Origin: Bryobacterales bacterium
GTDB lineage: Bacteria; Acidobacteriota; Terriglobia; Bryobacterales; Bryobacteraceae
Direction of reading: 5' to 3'
NCBI GenBank assembly: GCA_003487005.1
Contig: DNFG01000451.1
Coordinates: 1 to 30,173, forward strand
Length of the DNA stretch: 30,173 nt
Shown one piece after another: positions 1-8,557 of this stretch (position 1 is the first letter of the stretch; each line of letters opens with the position of its first letter). Position numbers and translations under genes: made by a program. Below the pieces are notes generated by a model. It saw only the letters and a list, made by a program, of their open reading frames with translations, was not told the origin of the DNA and did no database searches.

Positions 1-680
1 TTGCCGTCTTCGCCGGTGGTGATTTTCTGTTCGTGGAGTTGGTCGCGATAGCGGATGCCGCCGGGGATGACGGAGACGACGAGGCCGGAGGCGGGCTTGC
101 CGTTGTGGAGAAACTGGAAGGTGGCCGGTTCGTTGGTGACGAGGTCGTTCGGGTGGGTGATGGCGACGAGTTCAAGGCCGGCGCCGGAGGGTTCGAGGGC
201 TTTGGTGTCGGGTTTGCCGGCGGTGACAAAGAACTCGACGCGGTTGTTCATCTTCGAGGTCTGCAGATCCTGAGCGCCGGCGGGGACGGAGGCGGCGAGC
301 GCCGAGGCATCGCCGCGCCAGGATTTGGGCTGACCCTGCTCCTTCCAGTTAGCGAAGGCGGTATTGCTAACGGAGGCGATGCGATAGGTGCCGGGCTTCT
401 GGAGGTGGACGTCGAAAGTGGTGCGGTACTTGCCGGTGGCGACGTTCTGGGGCTGAATGGAGGAGCCATCGGGGGTGGTGATGGTGATGTTGTTGGGACG
501 CATCGGGACGTGGTCGAAGAAGAAGAGTTCGTTGGAGACCGCGGCGTCGACGGTGATCCAGATGTCGGCCTTCGACAAGACGGTGGAAGAGGGCAGCATC
601 CACTGACGATGGGCGAGCAGGGAAACCGGCAGGATGGCGGCGGCGGTGACCGCGAGGGCGAGAAGGGATTGACGTTTCAT
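1..680 (-). CDS. DUF4198 domain protein, 3' end cut off by the window edge
   Basis: The reading frame opens at ATG (678-680) and stays open to base 3 with no stop, giving about 226 residues; DUF4198 proteins usually have roughly 260, so the C-terminus is missing. Residues 1-23 form a signal peptide (MKRQSLLALAV, then a hydrophobic stretch ending SLLAH). The mature part starts HRQWMLPSSTVL and continues with VDAAVSNELFFFDHVPMR and ATGKYRTTFDVHLQKPGTYR, the typical pattern of DUF4198 beta-sandwich periplasmic proteins. The family is annotated as periplasmic and is often found beside TonB-dependent receptors and PepSY proteins; its biochemical role is not established. It lies 41 bp behind the DUF2271 gene on the same strand and is probably the third gene of that operon. 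The family call is fairly sure; function is not assigned. Confidence 0.85.
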   Translation of the reverse strand, partial: MKRQSLLALAVTAAAILPVSLLAHRQWMLPSSTVLSKADIWITVDAAVSNELFFFDHVPMRPNNITITTPDGSSIQPQNVATGKYRTTFDVHLQKPGTYRIASVSNTAFANWKEQGQPKSWRGDASALAASVPAGAQDLQTSKMNNRVEFFVTAGKPDTKALEPSGAGLELVAITHPNDLVTNEPATFQFLHNGKPASGLVVSVIPGGIRYRDQLHEQKITTGEDG

Positions 681-721
681 ATTCAGCTCCTGAGATCTCC
701 GGCGGGGGACCGCCGATTGAA

Positions 722-1252
722 TTACGGCTTGACAGTAATTTGCACTTCGCCAACTTCATGCGAGCCGCGCACCTTGCCGGTGGCGGCGGTCCTGGCCGCC
801 GGCCACGTGAAGGGGACGCGCACGAGTTCACGCCCGCCGACTTCGCGAACCAGCTCAACGACGAGCTGGTACTCTCCGGGGGCGAGTGACTTCAGCTGGG
901 GACTGGTGTTGCGGAAGGACAGTTTGTGGACACCGGGGGGTTTGGTGGCGCCGGAGACGCCGTCGATGGGCATGGTCTGATTGCGGCCTGACCTGCGCCA
1001 CCAGGTGCGGAGGTCCTTCAGCCAGATGGAGCCCTGTTCGCCTTTGGCGGAGTTCTGGAGCATGTACCAGACGGCGAGGTCAGCGGCGACGCTCTGGTCG
1101 GATTTTTCGATCCAGATGGCGGCGTAGGGGCGATGGTACTCGGCGACGGAAAGGCGGGGGATTTCGACGGTAATTTCGATTTCCGTACCGGCGAGCGCTG
1201 GGGATACGAGCATTCCGGTGAGCGCGGCGGAGGGAAGGAGTCTGGTTATCAT
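722..1252 (-). CDS. DUF2271 domain periplasmic protein
   Basis: This encodes 176 residues from ATG at 1250-1252, where the signal peptide begins (MITRLLPSAALTGMLVSPALAG). The open frame extends further upstream, but that extension overlaps the PepSY gene and lacks signal features. The mature domain has IEITVEIPRLSVAEYHRPY and AIWIEKSD, then a WYM segment, a WLKDLRTWWRRSGRN block and GVSGATKPPG, all matching DUF2271 proteins. The family is commonly encoded with PepSY-type membrane proteins and FAD:protein FMN transferase (ApbE), so a part in periplasmic flavin or iron chemistry is often inferred but unproven. It starts 17 bp after the PepSY stop and ends 41 bp before the DUF4198 gene. An ApbE gene is not visible but could lie beyond the left edge. 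Confidence 0.85.
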   Translation of the reverse strand: MITRLLPSAALTGMLVSPALAGTEIEITVEIPRLSVAEYHRPYAAIWIEKSDQSVAADLAVWYMLQNSAKGEQGSIWLKDLRTWWRRSGRNQTMPIDGVSGATKPPGVHKLSFRNTSPQLKSLAPGEYQLVVELVREVGGRELVRVPFTWPAARTAATGKVRGSHEVGEVQITVKP

Positions 1253-1269
1253 GGCGTTGGTCTCCAGGG

Positions 1270-1989
1270 CTAAGAGTGAACAAAGAGCAGAAGAACGAGG
1301 AATGGGGCGACGAGGCTGAAGGCGACGATAGGCCAGGTGGTCCGGCGTTTTGGGGAGTGGATGGCGAGCAGGATCAGGCCGGTGAAGGTGAAGACGAGAC
1401 AGGCGACGGCGAGGACATCGATGTAGATGCTCCAACCCTGTCCTGTATTGCGGCCCTTGTGCAAATCGTTTACATAGGCGATGAAGCCGCGGCTGGTTTC
1501 CTCGAAGTGAGCGAGTCCGGAGGCGCGGTCGATGGTGACCCAGGCATCGCCACCGGGGCGCGGGAGGGAGACATACAATTCATCGGGGCTCCATTCGCCG
1601 GTGCCATCGCCGGCAGAGCCGAACTCGGAGGCGAGCCAGGAAGCGACGGCGGCGGAGAGAGGGCGGCGGCCGTCCTGCTCATCCGGGCGGTGTTGCATGG
1701 CGGCGACCACGGGGGCGGGAGCAGTGGCTTCGCGGATCTGGACGACGGGGTCGGCGGTGATCTGGCTGGCGTGGTTCAGGGTGATGCCGGTGGCGGTAAA
1801 AAGAATCATGCCGCCGAGAGTGATGCCGGAGCTGACCCAATGCCAAAGAGTGACCTGCTTAATCAGCGCGGCGCGGAAGGACCGGCGGGGCACAGGGGCA
1901 CGCGGGGGTGCGGCCGGAGCGGGGGCTTCGGATGCGGGGGTCAGCAAGCCGGACTCCAGCGGGGATTCCCAGTTGCAACTTGGTTGCAC
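1270..1989 (-). CDS. PepSY-associated TM helix protein
   Basis: This encodes 239 residues from a GTG start at 1987-1989. A later GTG before PRRSFRAALIKQ is also plausible, because the first 35 residues are Pro/Ala-rich and unlike the family. Three membrane segments are visible: about 46-68 (VTLWHWVSSGITLGGMILF), about 190-212 (YIDVLAVACLVFTFTGLIL) and the C-terminal 218-238 (WPIVAFSLVAPFLVLLLF). Between the first two is a periplasmic region with the PepSY-like WVTIDRASGLAHFEE and a LHKGRNTGQGW loop. PepSY-TM proteins are inner-membrane proteins, and some relatives take part in ferric-siderophore reduction. It is the first gene of the PepSY-DUF2271-DUF4198 run and faces away from the Gfo/Idh gene. 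A 7-bp inverted repeat sits exactly at its start codon. Confidence 0.8.
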   Translation of the reverse strand: MQPSCNWESPLESGLLTPASEAPAPAAPPRAPVPRRSFRAALIKQVTLWHWVSSGITLGGMILFTATGITLNHASQITADPVVQIREATAPAPVVAAMQHRPDEQDGRRPLSAAVASWLASEFGSAGDGTGEWSPDELYVSLPRPGGDAWVTIDRASGLAHFEETSRGFIAYVNDLHKGRNTGQGWSIYIDVLAVACLVFTFTGLILLAIHSPKRRTTWPIVAFSLVAPFLVLLLFVHS

Positions 1990-2006
1990 ATGACTTAACA
2001 GTCATG
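1989..2006. promoter_or_regulatory. Inverted repeat at the PepSY operon start (possible operator)
   Basis: CATGACT (1989-1995), TAAC, AGTCATG (2000-2006) is a perfect 7-bp inverted repeat with a 4-nt loop. It touches the GTG start of the minus-strand PepSY gene and lies in the divergent gap before the Gfo/Idh gene. It could be a repressor site or an mRNA hairpin over the translation start. It does not resemble a Fur box. The binding protein is unknown. Confidence 0.4.
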
Positions 2007-2147
2007 GTACGGGCAAGCGAGACCTGTTGTCAATTGTCGAGATTCTTAATCCAAGAGATGCCGGGCGATGCAAACGAGTGCCAACTTGGCGGAGCAGAAG
2101 CCGGCATACAGCGGCGGGAGTGCGAATTTGATAGGAATGATTCCATC

Positions 2148-3356
2148 ATGACACTTCGCCGACGTTCATTCCTGATTTCCGCCGCGTCCGCTGCCGTGCT
2201 GCGGGGAGCACCCTCAGATCAGATCAACCTTGGGCTGATTGGAAGCGGGAGCCGCGGCACTTTTGTGATGACCGTGTTTCAGAAGGAGGCAGGACTGCGG
2301 GTGGGGGCGGTCTGCGATGTGTATGAGCCGAATCTGGAGCGGGCGCTTTCGACGGCGGCACAGGGGCAGGGGGGCGTGACGGCGAAGGCGTACCGCAATT
2401 ACCGGCAGTTGCTCGATGACAAGTCGATCGACGCAGTGCTGATTGCGACGCCGGAGCACTGGCACGCGAAGATGGTGCTGGACGCGCTGGCTGCGGGCAA
2501 GGATGTGTATGTCGAGAAGCCGCTGTGCCGGACGCCGGAAGAGGGCGTGACGTTGATGGACGCGGAGCGGAAGTCGAAGAACATCGTGCAGGTGGGCATG
2601 CAGCGGCGCAGCTATGACCTGTATCTGCAAGGGCGCGATCTGATTGCCGAGGGCAAGCTGGGCACAGTGCGGATGGTGCGCAGTTGGTGGCTGAACAACT
2701 ATCTGGGCAACGCGGGTCCGGGCGCGGCCAAGCTGGACGGACCTCTGGACTGGGAGCAGTGGCAGGGACCGATCGAGAAGCGAATCCCGGTGAACCCGTA
2801 TCTTTTCCGCAACTGGCGCAACTTCAGCGACTACGCCGGAGGGATCATCGCGGACCAGGGGGCGCACGTTTTCGATGGGATTCATCTACTGATGGGCGCT
2901 GGATTTCCGTTGGCGGTGACGGCGGCGGCGGGCAAGCCACACAAGGAGGGCTATGACACGCCGGAATCGGTGGTGGCGACGGCAGAGTACCCGGAGGACT
3001 TCATCGGGACGTTCAGCCTGAACTACGCGGCGATGAAGTACAAATCCCGTTACGACCAGATGAACCATCTGGATGGCGACGCGGCCCGCATGGATATTGG
3101 GCGGGAGAGCTTGCGGATCTTCGCGCAAGGGGAGGAGGAGACTCCGGCGATTGAGCGGAAATCGGAGCGCGGCTTTGGCTACGCGACGGTGCTGCACGTC
3201 CGCAACTTCCTGGAGTGCGTGCGGTCGAGGAAGACGCCGACGGCGACGATGGCGCTGGCTTTTCAGGCGGCGCTGGTGTCGCAGTTGGCGAACCTGTCGT
3301 TGCGCCACGGCAAGCGGATGAAGTGGAACGCGGAGGCGCGGCGGGTGGAGTCGTAG
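2148..3356 (+). CDS. Tat-exported Gfo/Idh/MocA family oxidoreductase
   Basis: This is a 402-residue NAD(P)-dependent sugar or polyol oxidoreductase. The start is ATG 2148, because the twin-arginine signal follows at once (MTLRRRSFLISAAS); the frame is open further upstream but has no sensible signal there. A Rossmann fold begins at residue 28 (LGLIGSGSRG, residues 30-37). VEKPLCRT carries the family's EKP motif at 123-125, with the conserved catalytic lysine. GGIIADQGAHVFDGIH (231-246) is the C-terminal active-site segment. Such Tat-targeted members are common in Acidobacteriota and Planctomycetes and are thought to act on glycans outside the cytoplasm; the substrate is unknown. An AGGA sequence at 2133-2136 is a possible ribosome site and overlaps the palindrome GGAATGATTCC (2134-2144). 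The gene converges with the hydrolase, 18 bp apart. Codons end mostly in G, unlike plus-strand genes after 11 kb. Confidence 0.9.
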   Translation: MTLRRRSFLISAASAAVLRGAPSDQINLGLIGSGSRGTFVMTVFQKEAGLRVGAVCDVYEPNLERALSTAAQGQGGVTAKAYRNYRQLLDDKSIDAVLIATPEHWHAKMVLDALAAGKDVYVEKPLCRTPEEGVTLMDAERKSKNIVQVGMQRRSYDLYLQGRDLIAEGKLGTVRMVRSWWLNNYLGNAGPGAAKLDGPLDWEQWQGPIEKRIPVNPYLFRNWRNFSDYAGGIIADQGAHVFDGIHLLMGAGFPLAVTAAAGKPHKEGYDTPESVVATAEYPEDFIGTFSLNYAAMKYKSRYDQMNHLDGDAARMDIGRESLRIFAQGEEETPAIERKSERGFGYATVLHVRNFLECVRSRKTPTATMALAFQAALVSQLANLSLRHGKRMKWNAEARRVES

Positions 3357-3374
3357 CCGGCGTGCCTCGCGGGC

Positions 3375-5333
3375 TCAGAAGGTGGCGGGGTTGAGGGCCG
3401 TCACCTTTTGCTTTCCGATGAGTTGAACGACTTCGGGGAGATCGATGTGTTCCAGCAGGCCGGGGACGATCAGGTTTTCCATGTCGCGATAGATCTCGGC
3501 GTTGACGAGGGCTTCAAATGACGCGATGGAGCGTTCGGTGACGACGCCGGCGATGCCGGGGTCGAGAGCGGCGGCGAAGAGGGCGAGCGGACCCGCGGCG
3601 CCCTGCCCGCGCAGAACGAGTCCGGCGGGGGCGACTTCGGGGCGGGAGCGGAGGTAGCGCGCGGCGGCGAGGAGGTCGTTCACCTGCATGCCCGCGAGGC
3701 TTTCGCCCATCAGCCAGCCGCGGGCGCTGAGTTGATAGAGAGCAGAGTAGCCGCCCGTGCGAGGCGGGGGCGCGGCTTCTCCCATGGCGCGGGGGTCGAC
3801 GGCTAGGACGACGTGGCCTTTCCGGGCGAGGCTGAGGGCGCTTTCACCGAGTTCGCTGCTGGCCTTGCCGGCGGAACTGGCGAAGAGGATGCCCGGCTTG
3901 AGGGCGGCGCCGGGGGGCAGGTAAAGCAAGGCGGGGATCCGGAGGCCGGGCTCGACTTCGAGTTCGAGTTTTTCCCCACGGATGGGACCGGCGGCGAAGG
4001 AGCCTTTGTTTTCGGCCTTCGGGATAGCGGAGAGCGCGGCCATCTGTAGGGCGGCGCGGACTTTGGCAGGCGTGGCGGGGCCGCGCTGTTTGCGGAGGGC
4101 GGCGGCGCGCTCGCGATTCATTTCGCGGATGGTCCGGCTGCCGAGGCTGGATTGCAACTGTCCGGTGGTAGTGACCCTGAGGATGGCGGGGTCTTCAAGC
4201 TGGAGGGGGTCTTCGGGTCCACCGGCGCCGGGGACATCGAGCCAGTTGGAGAGCCACTGGTAGGCGGCCTCGCGCAGAGGTTTGGTCCAACCATGCTGTT
4301 CGGGGGCGGTGGCGTGGCGGAGGCGGTCCTCGCGGCCGAAGACACGGTAGAAGGCGCGGCTTTCCTGGAAGGTCTGGCGGGCGCCGCCGATGGGGAAATA
4401 GTCCTTCTCGGCGGAAGAGATCAAGAAGGGACGGGGGGCGACAGCGAGCATGAAGTCGCTGAAGTCGAATCCGTCGCGGAGCCAGCCGGCGAGGACCTGC
4501 TCGGCGTCCTGGGGCCCGGTGGGGGACCAGAGATGCCGCCAATCGGTGGGATAGCAGGAGGAGATGACGGCGGCGAGGCGCGGGTCGGCGATGCCCTGGT
4601 AGGCGGACTGGGTGCCGCCGCCGGAGTTGCCGGCAACGGCGATCCGGCGCGGATCGACTTCCTTGCGGGTGAGGAGATAGTCGAAGGCGCGGATGCCATC
4701 CCAGACGAAGTAGCGGGCGATGTTCTGGCCGGTGAGCATGACCTGCATGCCAGTCATGTTGTGTTCGGGGACGCCGGCGCCGACGGTGGACTTGCCGGTG
4801 GTGGGGTCGAGGTATTCAAAGCGCTCGCCCTGACCGGGTGGATCGTAGGCGAGGACGACGTAGCCGCGGCGGGCGAGGGTGATCCAGACGCTTTGGTAGG
4901 TGTCGGCGGCCTTGCCAACGGCGGAGTGGCCGGCGGTGCCGAGGAGGGCCGGGAAGGGCCCGGGTCCCTTGCGGGGCAGGTAGAGGTTAGCGGTGACGCG
5001 GAAGCCCGGGAGGGAGTCGAAGACGACATTTTCGATTGTGTAACCGTCGCGTTCGAGTGCGCCGGTGACGCGGGCGTTGAGAGGGGATTTGGATGCGGGC
5101 AGGCCGCCGAGGGCGGCGATGAAGGAGTCGCGGATGAGTTTCTGCCGGGCGCGGAGCGCGGGTTCGGTGTTGAGTTGGGCGAGGGCGGCGTCACGCAGTT
5201 TGCGATTGGCCTCGAAGCGTTCGGTGAGCAGACGCTCGAAGGGGCGGACGTAGTCGCCGCCCACCCCATCGTTCGTCTGGGCCCACAGCACGCCGGCAGC
5301 CAGGAGCAGCAGGACGGTGCGATGGATCTGCAT
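3375..5333 (-). CDS. Secreted alpha/beta hydrolase with a second, degenerate hydrolase domain
   Basis: This encodes 652 residues with a signal peptide (MQIHRTVLLLLAAGVLWAQ). The first domain (about 70-370) is an acetyl-xylan-esterase or dienelactone-hydrolase type fold: AYDPPGQGERFEY near 162, the nucleophile elbow AVAGNSGGGTQSAY with Ser237, a likely acid at Asp311 (SAEKDYFPIGG) and His348 (PEQHGWTKPLREA). The second domain (about 445-640) repeats the fold (PALLYLPPGAALKPGILFAS, HVVLAVDPRAMGEA), but its elbow reads LRGQGAAGPLALFAA, with glycine where the serine should be, so it is probably inactive. It is the last gene of the sigma/anti-sigma/receptor run, 21 bp after the receptor stop. It probably cleaves esters from the substrate handled by that operon, which is inference. 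The enzyme class is sure; the substrate is not. Confidence 0.85.
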   Translation of the reverse strand: MQIHRTVLLLLAAGVLWAQTNDGVGGDYVRPFERLLTERFEANRKLRDAALAQLNTEPALRARQKLIRDSFIAALGGLPASKSPLNARVTGALERDGYTIENVVFDSLPGFRVTANLYLPRKGPGPFPALLGTAGHSAVGKAADTYQSVWITLARRGYVVLAYDPPGQGERFEYLDPTTGKSTVGAGVPEHNMTGMQVMLTGQNIARYFVWDGIRAFDYLLTRKEVDPRRIAVAGNSGGGTQSAYQGIADPRLAAVISSCYPTDWRHLWSPTGPQDAEQVLAGWLRDGFDFSDFMLAVAPRPFLISSAEKDYFPIGGARQTFQESRAFYRVFGREDRLRHATAPEQHGWTKPLREAAYQWLSNWLDVPGAGGPEDPLQLEDPAILRVTTTGQLQSSLGSRTIREMNRERAAALRKQRGPATPAKVRAALQMAALSAIPKAENKGSFAAGPIRGEKLELEVEPGLRIPALLYLPPGAALKPGILFASSAGKASSELGESALSLARKGHVVLAVDPRAMGEAAPPPRTGGYSALYQLSARGWLMGESLAGMQVNDLLAAARYLRSRPEVAPAGLVLRGQGAAGPLALFAAALDPGIAGVVTERSIASFEALVNAEIYRDMENLIVPGLLEHIDLPEVVQLIGKQKVTALNPATF

Positions 5334-5354
5334 GGTTGTGTATTCCGCGCGCGT

Positions 5355-8300
5355 CTAGAACTGGAACTTGAGCGCGAACTGGATGATTCGGGGTTCGGCC
5401 GCGCTTTCGATCCGGCCCATGCGAGTGGCGTTATTGGCCTGGGAGAAGGGGCTGCCGAAGTTCGCACGGTTGAAAGCGTTAAAGAACTCACTGCGGAACT
5501 GGATGCGCATCTTCTCACGCAGGGCGAAGGAGCGGACGAGGCTGAGGTCGAAGTTGGCGGCGCCGGGACCACGCATCAAGGCGCGGGGGACGTTGCCGAA
5601 GGTGCCGAGGGCGGCCACGCGGAAAGCGGCGGGATCATAGTACCGGGCGAGCCAGTCTTTCTTTTCCCGGCCGCCGGGGAGATTGGGGTCACCGACGATG
5701 TCGGCGAAGGTATTGCCGATGCCGGTGAGAGAGCGGTCGGAGCCAGAGGTGACGGTGAAGGGGAAGCCATTGCGGATCGTGACGATACCGGAGGATTCCC
5801 AGCCGCCGAGGACGGCGCGGAGGAACGGTTGGGCATCCTGCAGGGTAGGGAGGACCCAGACATAGCTGGCGACGAAGCGGTGGGGGTTGTCGAAGTCGGA
5901 GCGGCCGCGGTTGGCGAGCCGGGAGACAGGGTTGGGGATGGAGCCGGACTGCCCCGGGGTGGTGTCCTCGGAGAGTTCATCGATGGTGGCGGACCAGGTG
6001 TAGTTGGCTTCGAGGCTGAACCCATTGGAGACGCGGCGTTCCATGGACAGTTGCATGGCGTGGTAGCTGGAGTTGCTGCCGGCTTCGGCCATCAGGATGG
6101 CGCCGAAGTTGCCATAGGGGCGCCGCTGCTGGATATTGCCGGTGGTTGCGCCGGTGGCGAAGCGGGCGTAGTTGATGTCGCTGTTGTAGCTGAGGAAGCG
6201 GCCGAGGTTGCCGACGTAGCTGGCGCGAGCGATGGTATTGCGGACTACCTCGCGTTCAACGGTGAAGTTAAAGGCCTGCATGAAGCTGGGCCGGAAGTTC
6301 TGGTTGAAGGTGCCGATCTGGCCCATGGGGAGAACGAAGGTGGAGTCCCTTGGGGCGTCGAAAGGAGCGAAAGCGCCGGGAAACGGGTTTTGGATGGATC
6401 CGAAGGGCTGGTTGAAGGGGACGCCGAACGTAGTGATCTGCGGGCTGAATGGTGCGGCGTTGACGAAGCCGTTGTAGAGGATGGTGAACTGGGGATTCCA
6501 GAACATACCACCACCGCCGCGGATGACGGTCTTGCCGTTGCCGGGGTTCCAGGCGAAGGAGACACGGGGGGCGACCGCGCCGTTGTAGCTGGGGAAACCG
6601 CCATCGGGGCAGCCTGGGTCGCCAGCATTGAGGTAGCCGTCGGGGGCATTGGGGAAGCGCGTGGATTGCGTACCGGGCGAGAAGCACTGGACGCGGCCGA
6701 GCTTATCGTAGTAGGGGAAGACAGGATCCCAGCGCAGCCCGGCGGTGATGGTGAGGGTGGGGAGGGCGCGCCAGTTGTCCTGGACAAAGAGGCCGAATCG
6801 ATTGCCGTTGAGTTCCTTGTATTCCCCGCCGCCCTGCCAGAACTGGTAGACGGAGCCCATCATGAAGTCGGCCATGGCGTTGCCGCTGAGGGAACCGTTG
6901 AAGGTGAAGTTGCCCATGGTGCGGAAGTCGTTGCGGATGATATTGCGAACGCGGAGGTATTCGCCGCCGAACTTGATTTCGTGGCGTCCGCGGAACATGG
7001 TGGTGATGTTATTGAACTGCCAGTCGCGGTCGTCGCGATCGTAGTTCCAGCCGGGGCGGGCGGTGAAGTTGCCCTGGACGGTGATGACGACGCTGGCGGG
7101 GTCCTTGACGGCGATACCCTCGACGCCGGCGCTGGCGAAGTTGATGGGGAGGTCGACGACGGACCAGTCGTTGAGGATGCGCTGAGTGCGCAGGGCCATG
7201 GTGAAGGAATTGAGGACGGTGGGACTGATGGTCCAGTTGTCGCTGATGGTCCACTGGCGATAGGGCTGCCGGCTCTTGCCGACATCGGCGGCGAACATGG
7301 AGGCTAGGTCATCGGGCCGGCCGGTGAAGGGGCGCTGGTAGTTGCGCCAGAAGAGGCGGCTGGAGAGGCGGTGGGTGCCGAGATCGTAGTCGCCTTTCAT
7401 GGTGTACTCGTGCTCGTCGGGGCGGCTGGGAGCGCCGACGAAGCGTTCCCCGGTGGGGGATTGCGGAGTCGGGAGGTAGTCGAGGAACTTCTGGGTGACT
7501 GGGCTGAGGAGACTGGAAGGGATCTGATTACCCGGCAGGGGTTGGTTCGTGAGGGGGTTGCGGATTGTGCCGGTGACGCTGGAGAAGTTGCCTGTCCGCA
7601 TGGCGGCGGTGGGGAGAAACTGGCGGGTGACAGGCGGATCGCTACGAAGGGTGGTGCCCTGGTAGCCGAAGAAGAAGAAGGCTTTGTTGCGAATGACGGG
7701 GCCACCGAGGGTGCCGCCGAACTGGTTGCGCTTGAGGGTGTCGCGCCGCGCGGCAAAGAAGTTGCGGGCATTGAACTGGGCGTTGCGGACGAAGTGGAAC
7801 AGCGAGCCATGGAACTCGTTGGTACCGGACTTGGTGATGACGTTGACGACGGCGCCGGCAGCGTTGGAGTACTCCGCGCTGAAGTTGTTCTTCTGCATGG
7901 AGAACTCCTGGACGGTATCAGGGTTGGGGAAAAGCCCGCTGAAGTTTCTGTAGGAGTTGGTGTTGTGGCCGCCGTCGAGGCTGTAGGCGACACCGTTGCC
8001 GCGGGTGCCGTTGACGGCGAAGGCATTGCCTTCACCGACGTTGGTGCTGCGCGGAATGACCCCGGCCTGGATGGAGAGCAGTTGGGTCATGTCGCGGCCA
8101 TTGAGGGGGAGATTGACGACGCGCTGTTCATCCACGAGGCCGCGGAGGGCGCCGGTTTGAGTTTCGAGCAGCGGCACTTCGGCGCTGATGGTGACGGATT
8201 CGGCGACACTGCCAAGTTCCATGATGAAGTCGATGCGGGCGATCTGATCGACGGTGAGAGTAATGGAGTCACGGCTCGCGGGGCGGAAGCCGTCGGCGGT

Positions 8301-8531
8301 GACGAGCATCCGGTAAGCGCCTGGCTGGAGGAGCGGGACGGAGTAGTAGCCTTCCGCGTTGGACTCGCCTTTGCGGACGATGCCGGTCCGCTGGTTGGTG
8401 ACTTCGACGACGACGCCGGGCATGACGGCGTTGCTGCTATCGGTGATTCTGCCGGTGATCTGAGCCGTCTGCGCCATGGCGGACGTGGCGAAGAGTCCGG
8501 CCGAAAAAACGGTGAAAATGACTAACCTCAT
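5355..8531 (-). CDS. TonB-dependent-receptor-like outer membrane protein with N-terminal carboxypeptidase-regulatory domain
   Basis: This encodes 1058 residues from ATG 8529-8531, chosen because a strong GGGAGGAAG ribosome site lies just upstream and a signal peptide follows directly (MRLVIFTVFSAGLFATSAMA). Domains in order: carboxypeptidase-regulatory-like fold at about 23-105 (ITGRITDSSNAVMPGVVVEV, RTGIVRKGESNAEGYYSVPL); plug at about 115-230 (NLPLNGRDMTQLL, FSAEYSNAAGAVVNVITKSG, EFHGSLFHFVRN); then a long beta-barrel ending IQFALKFQF with the terminal Phe typical of outer-membrane proteins. Oar-like receptors of this size are greatly expanded in Acidobacteriota and are thought to import or bind large substrates. 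No clear TonB box was found. It follows the anti-sigma gene by 26 bp, so the operon's sigma factor may control it. Substrate unknown. Confidence 0.9.
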   Translation of the reverse strand: MRLVIFTVFSAGLFATSAMAQTAQITGRITDSSNAVMPGVVVEVTNQRTGIVRKGESNAEGYYSVPLLQPGAYRMLVTADGFRPASRDSITLTVDQIARIDFIMELGSVAESVTISAEVPLLETQTGALRGLVDEQRVVNLPLNGRDMTQLLSIQAGVIPRSTNVGEGNAFAVNGTRGNGVAYSLDGGHNTNSYRNFSGLFPNPDTVQEFSMQKNNFSAEYSNAAGAVVNVITKSGTNEFHGSLFHFVRNAQFNARNFFAARRDTLKRNQFGGTLGGPVIRNKAFFFFGYQGTTLRSDPPVTRQFLPTAAMRTGNFSSVTGTIRNPLTNQPLPGNQIPSSLLSPVTQKFLDYLPTPQSPTGERFVGAPSRPDEHEYTMKGDYDLGTHRLSSRLFWRNYQRPFTGRPDDLASMFAADVGKSRQPYRQWTISDNWTISPTVLNSFTMALRTQRILNDWSVVDLPINFASAGVEGIAVKDPASVVITVQGNFTARPGWNYDRDDRDWQFNNITTMFRGRHEIKFGGEYLRVRNIIRNDFRTMGNFTFNGSLSGNAMADFMMGSVYQFWQGGGEYKELNGNRFGLFVQDNWRALPTLTITAGLRWDPVFPYYDKLGRVQCFSPGTQSTRFPNAPDGYLNAGDPGCPDGGFPSYNGAVAPRVSFAWNPGNGKTVIRGGGGMFWNPQFTILYNGFVNAAPFSPQITTFGVPFNQPFGSIQNPFPGAFAPFDAPRDSTFVLPMGQIGTFNQNFRPSFMQAFNFTVEREVVRNTIARASYVGNLGRFLSYNSDINYARFATGATTGNIQQRRPYGNFGAILMAEAGSNSSYHAMQLSMERRVSNGFSLEANYTWSATIDELSEDTTPGQSGSIPNPVSRLANRGRSDFDNPHRFVASYVWVLPTLQDAQPFLRAVLGGWESSGIVTIRNGFPFTVTSGSDRSLTGIGNTFADIVGDPNLPGGREKKDWLARYYDPAAFRVAALGTFGNVPRALMRGPGAANFDLSLVRSFALREKMRIQFRSEFFNAFNRANFGSPFSQANNATRMGRIESAAEPRIIQFALKFQF

Positions 8532-8541
8532 ACTTCCTCCC
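8532..8541 (-). promoter_or_regulatory. Strong ribosome binding site of the receptor gene
   Basis: Read on the minus strand this is GGGAGGAAGT directly before ATG. The GGAGG core is 4 nt from the start, slightly close. It decides the start at 8531 over the longer open frame, which would overlap the anti-sigma gene. Confidence 0.7.
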
Positions 8542-8557
8542 GTGGACCTCACTGCGA

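Noticed and set aside
4152..7307. A 1051-codon open frame on the plus strand
   Set aside because: It is antisense to the hydrolase and receptor genes, is made almost only of Gly, Ala, Glu, Val and Asp, and has no domain. It exists because the real genes use C-ending codons, which removes stops on the other strand.
7371..8525. A 384-codon plus-strand frame opposite the receptor gene
   Set aside because: Same kind of antisense frame, with low-complexity composition; the minus-strand receptor is clearly the gene.
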